A DNA stretch of 64,000 nt, from the NCBI RefSeq assembly GCF_009856605.1, contig NZ_CP047242.1, positions 2,486,001-2,550,000 of the forward strand, read 5' to 3'. Positions 27,552 to 35,402 of this stretch are shown in pieces. Source of the DNA: Trichormus variabilis 0441 (lineage in GTDB: Bacteria > Cyanobacteriota > Cyanobacteriia > Cyanobacteriales > Nostocaceae). The notes under the pieces were generated by a model that searched no databases, had not been told where the DNA came from, and saw only the letters and a list, made by a program, of their open reading frames with translations. Positions within the stretch are counted from its first letter, which is position 1. Each line of letters begins with the position of its first letter. A program made the position numbers and the translations under genes.

Positions 27552-27616
27552 GTAGAGTGCGTCAGGATGAATAATTTCTGAGTATAGTTAGGTTCTATCG
27601 CACTGACGCACCCTAC
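27552..27616. mobile_element. 65-bp MITE-like element
   Basis: The ends GTAGAGTGCGTCAG and CTGACGCACCCTAC are inverted repeats with one mismatch. The interior shares ATGAATAATTTCTGAG and TTAGGT-TCTATC with the element at 14482-14545, showing a dispersed family. Confidence 0.7.
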
Positions 27617-27750
27617 TAAAATAAGCCTACCAAACTGAAAATGTCTTTAATTTTGAATTTTGCGGAAAGTTCTGTAGGCGGGTTTCCCGCCGTAGGAAAC
27701 TTTTCAAGACGAATTTTGAATTTTGAATTGTTAATTTGTCAACTCTCAAC

Positions 27751-28530
27751 TTACATATATCTAGTCAGTTGGACACGATAACGTTCTTTTTTCGTTACGG
27801 CAATTTCTCCAACTTCTAAGCGTCCTTTACCGCGAATAGCGATTAAGTCACCTGATTTTACTTGGGAACTGGCTTGGGTGACTTCTTTCCAATTGACACG
27901 GACATCACCGGAATCAATCAAGTCTACCATCTTACTGCGAGACATCCCAAAACCAGCAGAGGCGATCGCATCTAACCGCAAAGAAGCTTCTACTGTCGTC
28001 AATTCTTTCTTCTTCGGTTCCCGAACTTTTAATTCAGCTAGCTCAATGGGTTGGGTTTTCACAGGAACAGAACGCACCTGATTAAGATGAATTTGCAAAA
28101 ATTCTGCTAACTCTGGAACTACAATGGCTTGCGCTCCCCGTTCACCCAAAACAATAATATCGCCAGTTTTCTCCCTGACAATCCCAGTTCCCAGCATTGC
28201 GCCTAAAAAATCGCGGTGAGTCGCCGAGTCAAATAGGAAATTACCTGCAATTTCTAGTACCACAAGGCTAACTTGAGATTGATCTAAGGGTAACTCAGCA
28301 CGGGCGATCGCTAATCTTTGGCGTTCTGCTTGCGGATATCCACCCCAAGCCACCAACTGCACGTCTGTTAACCGACTAAACACCCGTTGAATCTCTGCCA
28401 ACTCCGGCGGAGAAAAAAAATCTGTCACAACCACTTCCCAAGTCTTAATAGCTTGCTCTGCTTGGTCAATTACACGAGCTACACTATCTCGATTTTCAAC
28501 ACCCTTTAAAAGTTCTTCTCGTGGCAGCAT
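27751..28530 (-). CDS. S4-domain RNA-binding protein (photosystem II S4 type)
   Basis: This 259-residue protein has a C-terminal S4 domain (LRLDAIASAGFGMSRSKMVDLI, then SGDVRVNWK and SGDLIAIRGKGRL). The N-terminal YlmH-like domain contains RDFLGAMLGTGIVREKTGDIIV. Cyanobacterial and plastid members are known as the photosystem II S4 domain protein and are thought to bind RNA or ribosomes. Length and domain order match. It is leftward and separated by 78 bp from the membrane protein gene upstream. Confidence 0.9.
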   Translation of the reverse strand: MLPREELLKGVENRDSVARVIDQAEQAIKTWEVVVTDFFSPPELAEIQRVFSRLTDVQLVAWGGYPQAERQRLAIARAELPLDQSQVSLVVLEIAGNFLFDSATHRDFLGAMLGTGIVREKTGDIIVLGERGAQAIVVPELAEFLQIHLNQVRSVPVKTQPIELAELKVREPKKKELTTVEASLRLDAIASAGFGMSRSKMVDLIDSGDVRVNWKEVTQASSQVKSGDLIAIRGKGRLEVGEIAVTKKERYRVQLTRYM

Positions 28531-28608
28531 TTTTATATAGTCGGTTGTCGGTTGTCAGTCGTTATCGTTCGATACTTACCTAATCCCCAATCCCCAATCC
28601 CCAACTCC

Positions 28609-29115
28609 TTACACAGGACTTGTATCAGCGTAACCTTGGATATTTTCTGGCTCAAACTGGCGCAATATTCGGGTTGCTTGGCGAGACAGTGTTTCCGAGC
28701 CTTGAACTACAATCAAGTATTTACCTGCATCTAAGCGATTACGGTAAGGTAAAGCATCACCACCACCAATAATTAAGCCTACTCCTCCGCCAACAACTAC
28801 ACTACCCATAGCACCACTAGCAGCGCCTAAAATACCGCCTACAACGTGATTACCAATTTCACCCGCCCAGGCGAAGGTATTCAAACCAGTGATGTAGCTA
28901 AAGGTAAAACCGGCAAAAAAGCCGAATGGTACTAACCAATATGCCATTAGCTTCACTTGCTTTTTAGCTTGGAGATTGGGATCAATCAAGCCAAACTCAT
29001 CAGCAGTTTTATACCCTCTACCTAAGATAGTGCTATTAATACCTTCTCTTTCTAAGGCTAAGTAAGCAGCTTCTGCTTGGATGCGATCTGGTAATACGGC
29101 TACAAGGTAATTCAT
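28609..29115 (-). CDS. Glycine-zipper membrane protein, hypothetical
   Basis: This 168-residue protein has an N-terminal alpha/beta segment (YLVAVLPDRIQAEAAYLALEREGI) similar to stress-related general domains. A hydrophobic middle part (WLVPFGFFAGFTFSYITGL) and a glycine-rich stretch (GGILGAASGAMGSVVVGGGVGLIIGGG) form one or two zipper-like helices. The C-terminus has YLIVVQGSETLSRQATRIL, again alpha/beta. The function is unknown. Comparable proteins are common in cyanobacteria. Confidence 0.7.
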   Translation of the reverse strand: MNYLVAVLPDRIQAEAAYLALEREGINSTILGRGYKTADEFGLIDPNLQAKKQVKLMAYWLVPFGFFAGFTFSYITGLNTFAWAGEIGNHVVGGILGAASGAMGSVVVGGGVGLIIGGGDALPYRNRLDAGKYLIVVQGSETLSRQATRILRQFEPENIQGYADTSPV

Positions 29116-29207
29116 TGATAGAAAAATTTGTCTGATAAAAATTTTGCCCTAATTAACAGGGTATCAGTCATTGTTCCATCAATGCAGACAGTGAGGAAAT
29201 GAGTCAG

Positions 29208-29368
29208 GGGAGCAGGGGAGGTAGGGGAACAGGGGAGGCAGGGGAGCAGGGAGCAGGGGAGCAGGGAGCAGGGGAGCAGGGAGCAGGGGAGCAGGGAGCA
29301 GGGGAGCAGGGAGCAGGGGAGAAAAATTTACCCAGTCCCCAGTCCCCAGTCCCCAATCCCCAATCCCC
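29208..29368. repeat. STRR block (GGGGAGCAGGGAGCA and CCCCAGT types)
   Basis: A G-rich run of AGCAGGG/GAGCAGGGG units (about 29208-29322) is followed by a C-rich run of CCCCAGT/CCCCAAT heptamers (29331-29368). The two are partly complementary in purine/pyrimidine bias. Open frames over this block on either strand are repeat artefacts. Confidence 0.9.
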
Positions 29369-29375
29369 TACCTGC

Positions 29376-29753
29376 TCACTTAAGCGCATCTAAAGGCTCA
29401 CAAAAGTCATTAACACCTTGCTTGAGAATATATATCAAAACTGGTGTTGCCAAAATATTCGGGAATGTGGGCATGGTTTTGAGATGAGCCATCATCTCGA
29501 TAATTGAGCCGTTAAGCAAGGAACTACGGAATTCTGGCTCACAAATAACAGCACGCCACTTTCTTGCCAGAGCATCTAACCATTCGGCGTTAGCTCGTTC
29601 TGGTTCTTGTCCTGCTTTGATGGCTAGTGTCATCGCCGCATCTTCTAAATCTCCTTCGCAGTCCTCAATTAAGTCCAAAGCCTCCATTGCTCCCAGATCA
29701 TCTGCCAATTGAGAGCGAAACAATGCTATTTCTTGTGATGTAACTGTTGTCAT
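29376..29753 (-). CDS. Conserved hypothetical protein
   Basis: This 125-residue acidic, mostly helical soluble protein starts MTTVTSQEIALFRSQLADDL and contains EALDLIEDCEGDLEDAAMTLAIKAG, followed by a WLDALARKWRAVIC segment. No known domain was recognised. Its stop codon abuts the STRR block. Composition, codon use and a UBA-like helical pattern (DLEDAAMTLA) support a true gene. It precedes tolC's 3' end by 67 bp but reads in the same direction, so co-transcription downstream of tolC is possible. Confidence 0.65.
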   Translation of the reverse strand: MTTVTSQEIALFRSQLADDLGAMEALDLIEDCEGDLEDAAMTLAIKAGQEPERANAEWLDALARKWRAVICEPEFRSSLLNGSIIEMMAHLKTMPTFPNILATPVLIYILKQGVNDFCEPLDALK

Positions 29754-29820
29754 GAGTAAATAATCAGTAGTCCATAGTCCATAGTTTATAGGTTATGGTT
29801 AGTTGACGGTTGACTACCGA

Positions 29821-32016
29821 CTACTGACTACTAATTAATGCTCTAGAAGTAACAGCACGTTGTAGTTCAGCTAAGGCACGATTGTAATCGAGAATTGCAG
29901 TGATTCTGTTACCCTCAGCCTGTGTTAAGTCGTTTTCTGAGTTAATCACATCTGTTTGAGTACCTACACCAGCTTGGAAACGCAACCGCGCTAGACGCAG
30001 TGCTTCTCTAGCCTGTTCTAGGGCAACATTGGCAGTTTGCACGTTTTCTAGGTTGGAGCGTTGGTTGGTAAAGGCCTGCTCTACTTGGAAGCGGACTTGG
30101 TCTCGCTGGCTAGCAAATCGAGTTTCGGCGATCGCAATATTAGCTCTAGCTTGGGATGCTCTGGCTCTAGCGGCTCCACCATCGTACAGATTTAAGGTTG
30201 CTCTCACCCCAACAGAATAACCGTCAGTCAGACCGACACCATCATCAAACTGATCCAGTAAGTTGTAGTTAGCAACGAAGCTGACTTGTGGCCCCAAGGT
30301 TGCTAATGCTTGCCGACGTTGTTGCTCGCTGATGTTTCTTTGTGCCAACTGCTGATGCAATTCGGGACGGTTTTGATAAGCGAGGATGATGCTTTGTTCT
30401 AGGGATTGGTTCCACAGCCCTGCTAATTGTACAGGGTCGGCAGCGCTGATATTTACCGCCTGAGGAATGCTTAACAGGGTTGCTAGTTGACGGCGAGTGG
30501 TTTGTTGCCGAGATAGGTTATTGGTTAGCTGTTGGGTGTTATTAGCTAAGTTTACTTGCGATCGCAGCACATCAAATCTAGTACCCACCCCAGCCCTTTC
30601 TAAGGCTTCCGCATCTCGCAAGCTAGCTTGGGCATTTTCTACCGCCGACCGAGCAATACGGACTTGTTCATCTGCCTGTTGCAAGTCGTAATATGCTCTA
30701 GTCACGCTCAAGCGAATTTCTTCTGACTGACGCTCTACATCCAATTCATTAAAACGTACTTGTTCCTCAGCTTCTTGAATAGCAGCTTTCCTTCTCCCAG
30801 AAGTATAAAGGTCGTAGGATAATTGTGCTTGGCTATTAAAGGCTGTACCAGGTTCATCGTTGTTGCCAACTCCCCCCTGTTTACTAATCAGTTCGTTCTG
30901 GAGTTGACCGCCGGCAGACTGACTGCGGGTAACATCACTACTGACAGATAAATTAGGTAATAAAGCTGCCTGTGCTTCTCGTAGCAGGGCTTGAGTGCGT
31001 TGCAGTTCCAACAGAGAAACTTGTAAATCCCGATTGCTCCGCCGTGCCAGTTCCAGCGCCTGAGTCAAGGTAATCGGCTGATTCTCCTTGAGTGTCACTT
31101 CTTCTGGTTTGGTGGGAAATTGCAGAGGATTGGCATTGGGAATCAGGTTTGGTGGCACTTCTACAGCACCTACAGGTGCTTGAGTCTCTACTGGCGCTGA
31201 TTCCGTCTGGACAGGTGCAACTCTTGGTGACTGAGTATCTGCTGGTACTGATTCCGTCTGGACAGGAGTATCTGTCGGCGCTTGAATATCTACTATGGTT
31301 GATTCTTCCGGTACAGGAGCAGCAGTAGGGTCTTGTGTAGTATTACCCTGAGCTATCTGCTGTCCGGTTAGCTTGGTGAGTTGACAAGTTTGTGGTGAGC
31401 AACTGCTGATATTTAGGAGTTTTGCTGCGCCGACGTGATTTGCTGTTGCCTGTAAAACCATTGGTAACTGGGTTTGCAGTTTTTTCTGTGGCGCAGGATT
31501 TTGTATATAAGACGGAGAAAAAGTTTGTTGTCCAGCCAGCAGCGTAGTAGAGGTAGCAGAAGCTACTTTTGTTACTAACTTCGGTTTAGTAATCCCTGAG
31601 TTAATTTGTTTTTGTTGGCTGGGAAAACGCTTTTGTTTTAGCCTTTGAGAAAGAGTCAGTTTAGATTTGAGAGGGAAATTTTTAACTTCATCTTTTCGGG
31701 ATTTTTGTTCTCTATCGATACCAGTATTTTCTGTCAAGATTACTGGGTGACTGTGACTACTGGAAAATTGTAAATTTGGTGTAGTCACACCAGAAGTGGG
31801 AATGATGTCTGGAAAAATCTGGACTGTAGCATTAGGCAGTTGTGTCTGATTTTTGTCTACTAGCAAAGTTTGACTATTTTGAGTAGTCACAACACTAGAA
31901 GAAGGCACAAGTTGTACACTACTTACTTTCATTGCTTCAGCCACAGCTGGCTGAGTCGTCAATACTGCTGCTGTTACACCAGGCAAGAAACTATAGAATA
32001 AGTGTTGTCCTTTCAC
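29821..32016 (-). CDS. hgdD: TolC-family outer membrane efflux protein (HgdD-like)
   Basis: This 731-residue protein has a C-terminal pair of outer-membrane efflux (OEP) repeats covering about residues 310-725, with helical hairpins such as LTQALELARRSNRDLQVSLLEL and the counterpart QVRFQVEQAFTNQRSNLENV. The first about 300 residues are an unusual extension, including a Pro/Thr/Glu-rich segment with near repeats (VQTESVPADTQ, VQTESAPVETQ). An N-terminal hydrophobic segment suggests secretion. In Anabaena PCC 7120 the TolC homologue HgdD (remembered as alr2887, beside kaiABC) exports heterocyst glycolipids with DevBCA and other substrates. Context and length fit. Confidence 0.88.
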   Translation of the reverse strand: MKGQHLFYSFLPGVTAAVLTTQPAVAEAMKVSSVQLVPSSSVVTTQNSQTLLVDKNQTQLPNATVQIFPDIIPTSGVTTPNLQFSSSHSHPVILTENTGIDREQKSRKDEVKNFPLKSKLTLSQRLKQKRFPSQQKQINSGITKPKLVTKVASATSTTLLAGQQTFSPSYIQNPAPQKKLQTQLPMVLQATANHVGAAKLLNISSCSPQTCQLTKLTGQQIAQGNTTQDPTAAPVPEESTIVDIQAPTDTPVQTESVPADTQSPRVAPVQTESAPVETQAPVGAVEVPPNLIPNANPLQFPTKPEEVTLKENQPITLTQALELARRSNRDLQVSLLELQRTQALLREAQAALLPNLSVSSDVTRSQSAGGQLQNELISKQGGVGNNDEPGTAFNSQAQLSYDLYTSGRRKAAIQEAEEQVRFNELDVERQSEEIRLSVTRAYYDLQQADEQVRIARSAVENAQASLRDAEALERAGVGTRFDVLRSQVNLANNTQQLTNNLSRQQTTRRQLATLLSIPQAVNISAADPVQLAGLWNQSLEQSIILAYQNRPELHQQLAQRNISEQQRRQALATLGPQVSFVANYNLLDQFDDGVGLTDGYSVGVRATLNLYDGGAARARASQARANIAIAETRFASQRDQVRFQVEQAFTNQRSNLENVQTANVALEQAREALRLARLRFQAGVGTQTDVINSENDLTQAEGNRITAILDYNRALAELQRAVTSRALISSQ

Positions 32017-32071
32017 CGCATCCCCTCACACGAAAATTGATCTGGCGGCAGAAAACTTTTCTTCACCACAG

Positions 32072-32125
32072 AATATAGCACGATACTAAATTTAAAGAGG
32101 AATATAGTACGATACCAAATTTAGG
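32072..32125. repeat. Short direct repeat between kaiC and tolC
   Basis: The sequence GAATATAGCACGATACTAAA is repeated 28 bp later as GAATATAGTACGATACCAAA, followed in both by TTTA. The second copy runs into the kaiC stop codon. It lies in the kaiC-tolC gap and may be part of the kaiC 3' end or of the tolC promoter. Confidence 0.6.
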
Positions 32126-33680
32126 AATCGGAACCCTGTTTGTCTTCAAAACGTCGGACTATCCGAGAAAGTTCCGCTTTCTCGTCAATACTAACGCGGG
32201 TTGGAGAGCCACTGACAATTCTTTCGTAGTTACGGAAAGAATCTTGAATTTCTGGACCATCTGCCGTGATATTATATTCTCTAATTCCTTTGTCGTGCCA
32301 GGAACCTCTCATCTTAAATACGTTAATTGCCCTTGACATTTCCCCACGAATCTCTACGTACTGTAGCATTAAGATTGTGTCGGTAATTGTAGAGATGTGA
32401 GAGTCGGTTATGGAATGAGATCCCATAAATTGGTCAGTTGTGTTAGTAAAGAAGCCCGTAATTTCTTCTTGTTTGGCATAACCTGTGACACCAATAACAA
32501 ACTGCCGGAAAGCATTATTACTTACACCTCTAGCTAGTGCTGATAGGGAATCAATAGCAATTCTTGCTGGTTTAAAATAGGCAATTTCGGACTTAATAAT
32601 TTGCAGGTGGTCTTCTAACCCAGTTGATTCTGGGTAGGTACAAATAATCTTCAGTAAACCTTGGCTTTCTAATTCTTCAAAATCAATACCCCAAGAATAA
32701 GCATTCCGAGATAGTTGAGCGCGTGATTCTTCATAAGCGAATAATATCGCTCGCTCGTTGTTGACGCAGCCATTTTGTAAGAATTTACTCACTAACAGGG
32801 TTTTACCCGTACCGGTAGCCCCTGTGGCTAAAATGATTGAGTCTTTAAAGAACCCACCACCGCACATTCCATCTAGAGTTTTGACACCAGAAGAAACCCG
32901 GACATTAGAAGACCTTTGAGTCAAGCGCATTGCTCCTAATGGGAAAATGTTCACACCATCATTGGTAATTGTGAAAGGATACTCACCTTTCATGTGAGTT
33001 GTACCACGCAATTTCAATATTTCAATGGTGCGGCGGCGACGTTCTCCTTCTAAAACGTTACGGGCTATGACCACGTTATCGGATACAAATTCCTCTACAC
33101 CAAAGGAGGCTACTGGCCCATATTCTTCGCTGCGTTCGGTGGTAATTATTGTAGTGACATTGAGTTGTTTGAGACGCGCTACTAGGCGAAAAATCTCTCG
33201 ACGTACAACCCCCACTGCTTCATATTGCTGGAATACGGCGGTGATGGAGTCGATGGATACTCGTTTGGCCTTGTATTTACGAATTGCATATTGCAAGCGC
33301 TCAATTAATGCGGAAAGATCAAAGTTGCCAACGATATCTTGGCCTTCTGGGTCTGGAGATGCGTCCAGAATAAATAATTTACCCTCATTAATTAGGCGTT
33401 GTAAGTTCCAGCCAAAAATATGAGCATTTTTGATGATGTCGCTGGGCGATTCTTCAAAGGTGACAAATACACCTGGTTCATCAAAGAAGCTAATACCGTT
33501 AAAGAGAAACTGTAGAGATAATAAAGTTTTGCCTGTTCCAGAGGTTCCACTGACTAACGTAGTTCTACCAACAGGTAAGCCGCCATGACTAATATCGTCA
33601 AAGCCTTCAATCATTGTGCGAATTTTTTCTACACCATTACCAGATGTATTTTGTTGTTCCGGCTGCTCTTTCTCACTCAT
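32121..33680 (-). CDS. kaiC: Circadian clock ATPase/kinase KaiC
   Basis: This 519-residue protein is made of two RecA-like halves. CI has the P-loop SGTSGTGKT and the catalytic glutamate pair in VTFEES. CII has GATGTGKT, the pair in AYEES, and the phosphorylation serine-threonine in SHISTITDT. The C-terminal A-loop region GSPTRVSIDEKAELSRIV is intact. KaiC hexamers autophosphorylate when bound by KaiA at the tail and dephosphorylate with KaiB, forming the cyanobacterial oscillator. All key residues are present, so a working KaiC is expected. It is the last gene of the leftward kaiA-kaiB-kaiC order. Confidence 0.97.
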   Translation of the reverse strand: MSEKEQPEQQNTSGNGVEKIRTMIEGFDDISHGGLPVGRTTLVSGTSGTGKTLLSLQFLFNGISFFDEPGVFVTFEESPSDIIKNAHIFGWNLQRLINEGKLFILDASPDPEGQDIVGNFDLSALIERLQYAIRKYKAKRVSIDSITAVFQQYEAVGVVRREIFRLVARLKQLNVTTIITTERSEEYGPVASFGVEEFVSDNVVIARNVLEGERRRRTIEILKLRGTTHMKGEYPFTITNDGVNIFPLGAMRLTQRSSNVRVSSGVKTLDGMCGGGFFKDSIILATGATGTGKTLLVSKFLQNGCVNNERAILFAYEESRAQLSRNAYSWGIDFEELESQGLLKIICTYPESTGLEDHLQIIKSEIAYFKPARIAIDSLSALARGVSNNAFRQFVIGVTGYAKQEEITGFFTNTTDQFMGSHSITDSHISTITDTILMLQYVEIRGEMSRAINVFKMRGSWHDKGIREYNITADGPEIQDSFRNYERIVSGSPTRVSIDEKAELSRIVRRFEDKQGSDS

Positions 33681-33754
33681 CGTTTGCTAATAATGGGGTG
33701 CTATCCCCAGTTTTTATATGACTAAAGTTGGTAAATTATTTTTAACACCAAAGA

Positions 33755-34081
33755 TTAAAGACTACTTTGTGCTTCCCAATCTTCTTCTGTTAGTTCTTCA
33801 TACAACAAATCTAAACCAATCAGAACTCTTTCACGGTCTGAAAGATCACCAATGATTTTGCGGACTGGTGGGGGTAAAATCTTTGATAATGTTGGGGTGG
33901 CTAATATTTTATCTTCTTCTGCTAATTGTGGATTCTTCAGCACATCAATTACTTTTAGGGCATAAATACCTTGAAACTCCTGTTCTAAAATATTTTTGAG
34001 TGTTTTTAACGCCCTGACTGAGTTCGGTGTATTGCCTGCTACGTAAAGCTTGAGGACGTATGTCTTTCTGGCTTTATTCAT
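33755..34081 (-). CDS. kaiB: Circadian clock protein KaiB
   Basis: This 108-residue thioredoxin-like protein starts [21 protein letters not shown] and has the conserved middle [24 protein letters not shown]. The frame continues ten codons further upstream, but ATG 34081 matches the usual KaiB length and start. KaiB switches fold, binds the KaiC CI ring at night and sequesters KaiA. The acidic tail (EELTEEDWE) is typical. The gene lies 105 bp after kaiA and 74 bp before kaiC. Confidence 0.95.
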
Positions 34082-34186
34082 AAAGGTAGATGATAGAAGT
34101 AAGCATTTCAATATAAGGTATCTTCATGAATTTTGTAGTCAGTTATGTTTCTTTTTTGTGACTACTTATGGTGTAAGGAAATTCTA

Positions 34187-34495
34187 TTATTTAAAGATTG
34201 CCCCTCTATAGGCTTCACAAAGATGAGCCAGGATATCTATCAGGGTGAGGCGATAATCCATTAAAGTTTCATCACCTCTGCCCTCTAGTCGTAGTTGTTT
34301 AGAAAATTCATCAATTAGTTCCATATGAATTTCAATAATTTCTGGCACAGGAATATTAGCACAAAATACTGCATTGATAAATTTATCAATTTTTTCTTTT
34401 AATGCTTTGTCTGTAGTAAAGTAACTTAAAAGAATCTGGCGATAATCTGATTTGAGTTGCTGCAATAATACTTGCTGATCAACTTCTTGAGTCAT
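34187..34495 (-). CDS. kaiA: Short KaiA (C-terminal domain only)
   Basis: This 102-residue protein equals the C-terminal four-helix dimerisation and KaiC-binding domain of full KaiA (about 284 residues), with FSKQLRLEGRGDETLMDYRL near its end. The N-terminal pseudo-receiver domain is absent, as known for Anabaena/Nostoc. It should still stimulate KaiC autophosphorylation. Its ATG overlaps the stop of a 91-codon frame upstream as ATGA, so translation may be coupled. It is followed by kaiB. Confidence 0.93.
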   Translation of the reverse strand: MTQEVDQQVLLQQLKSDYRQILLSYFTTDKALKEKIDKFINAVFCANIPVPEIIEIHMELIDEFSKQLRLEGRGDETLMDYRLTLIDILAHLCEAYRGAIFK

Positions 34496-34767
34496 GTGCT
34501 GACAAACCTACTGTGCTTGTTGCTTTTGGCATACGAATAAGGAGATTTACTGAAAAGATTTCCGTTAGTCTCTGGTTTTAACCATCTCAGTAAGTGATAG
34601 GTTTTTGTACTGATGGCAGCAAATAGAGACGAGAGGGATGGGGAAATGTTTGTAGACCACCTTAAAATCCACGGCCATGTGCGTAATACTGCACCAGTAG
34701 CTAGTTTTAGTGGATGATCTAAATTTTCTTTAACATCTGGTGGAAGAACCAATATTAATAGTAGCAT
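34492..34767 (-). CDS. Possible upstream frame overlapping kaiA
   Basis: A 91-codon frame starts at 34767 and ends in a TGA that overlaps the kaiA ATG by 4 bp. The translation (MLLLILVLPPDVKENLDHP, then a basic helical part and a Ser/Lys-rich end) does not resemble the KaiA pseudo-receiver or any family known to me. The exact ATGA junction suggests translational coupling, or that it is a decayed remnant of the longer gene. It may also be chance. Confidence 0.35.
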   Translation of the reverse strand: MLLLILVLPPDVKENLDHPLKLATGAVLRTWPWILRWSTNISPSLSSLFAAISTKTYHLLRWLKPETNGNLFSKSPYSYAKSNKHSRFVST

Positions 34768-35402
34768 TTACATACTTGTGTATTTTGCAATTACTGTCAT
34801 CCATAGAGGTATGAAAATTAGTGAGAATAATTGGTATTTTTTAAATTAGTAATCCCATTGTTAAAAGATAGCCTATGTCAAAACATAGAGTTATGGTCTT
34901 TTACTCATTTGTCTATCTGTAATAGTAAATAGGTAAAATGATTAAATTTTGTAAAGTTGCACATAGTCGAAAATACGTTAGCTAATTCATGATTTACAGA
35001 TGTATATCTATCTGAATAGAGATTTCCTATTCTGCTCCTTGATAAGATACTTAAACGGAATTAAAGTATTGTCGCATTCTCAATCATTATAATTCCTCAA
35101 GGTTCTAAAGCGAATGTTTGGAGCCATAATTGTTCTAGCCGTCATTATCAACAAAAAATTGAAACATCTGTAGAAAACTGGCGTGCTGATCTTGCCAGAG
35201 TTCGGAGGAGCAAAGGAAAATGTCACCGCTCTGAAAGCTAGTGAATGCAAATAGCAGTGTTCGAGAGAACCAATCTATTGTTTCAATAGTGTTAAAGCTC
35301 TACCAAAATCTCTTATATGAGTCTTCTTGAAAGATATTGCCTCCGGCAGTAACACTATCTGCTCCAATGCTTATGGTGGAGCTAGAGGCTTTCAGAGGAA
35401 GA
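34768..35402. promoter_or_regulatory. Divergent region between kai genes and kinase
   Basis: This 635-bp AT-rich region separates the leftward kai genes from the rightward kinase and must carry both promoters. No gene, strong hairpin or clear sigma-70 pair was identified by eye. Confidence 0.4.

Noticed and set aside
29199..29393. Frames over the GGAGCAGG/CCCCAGT block
   Set aside because: Low-complexity STRR read as Gly-Glu-Gln repeats; not protein-like.
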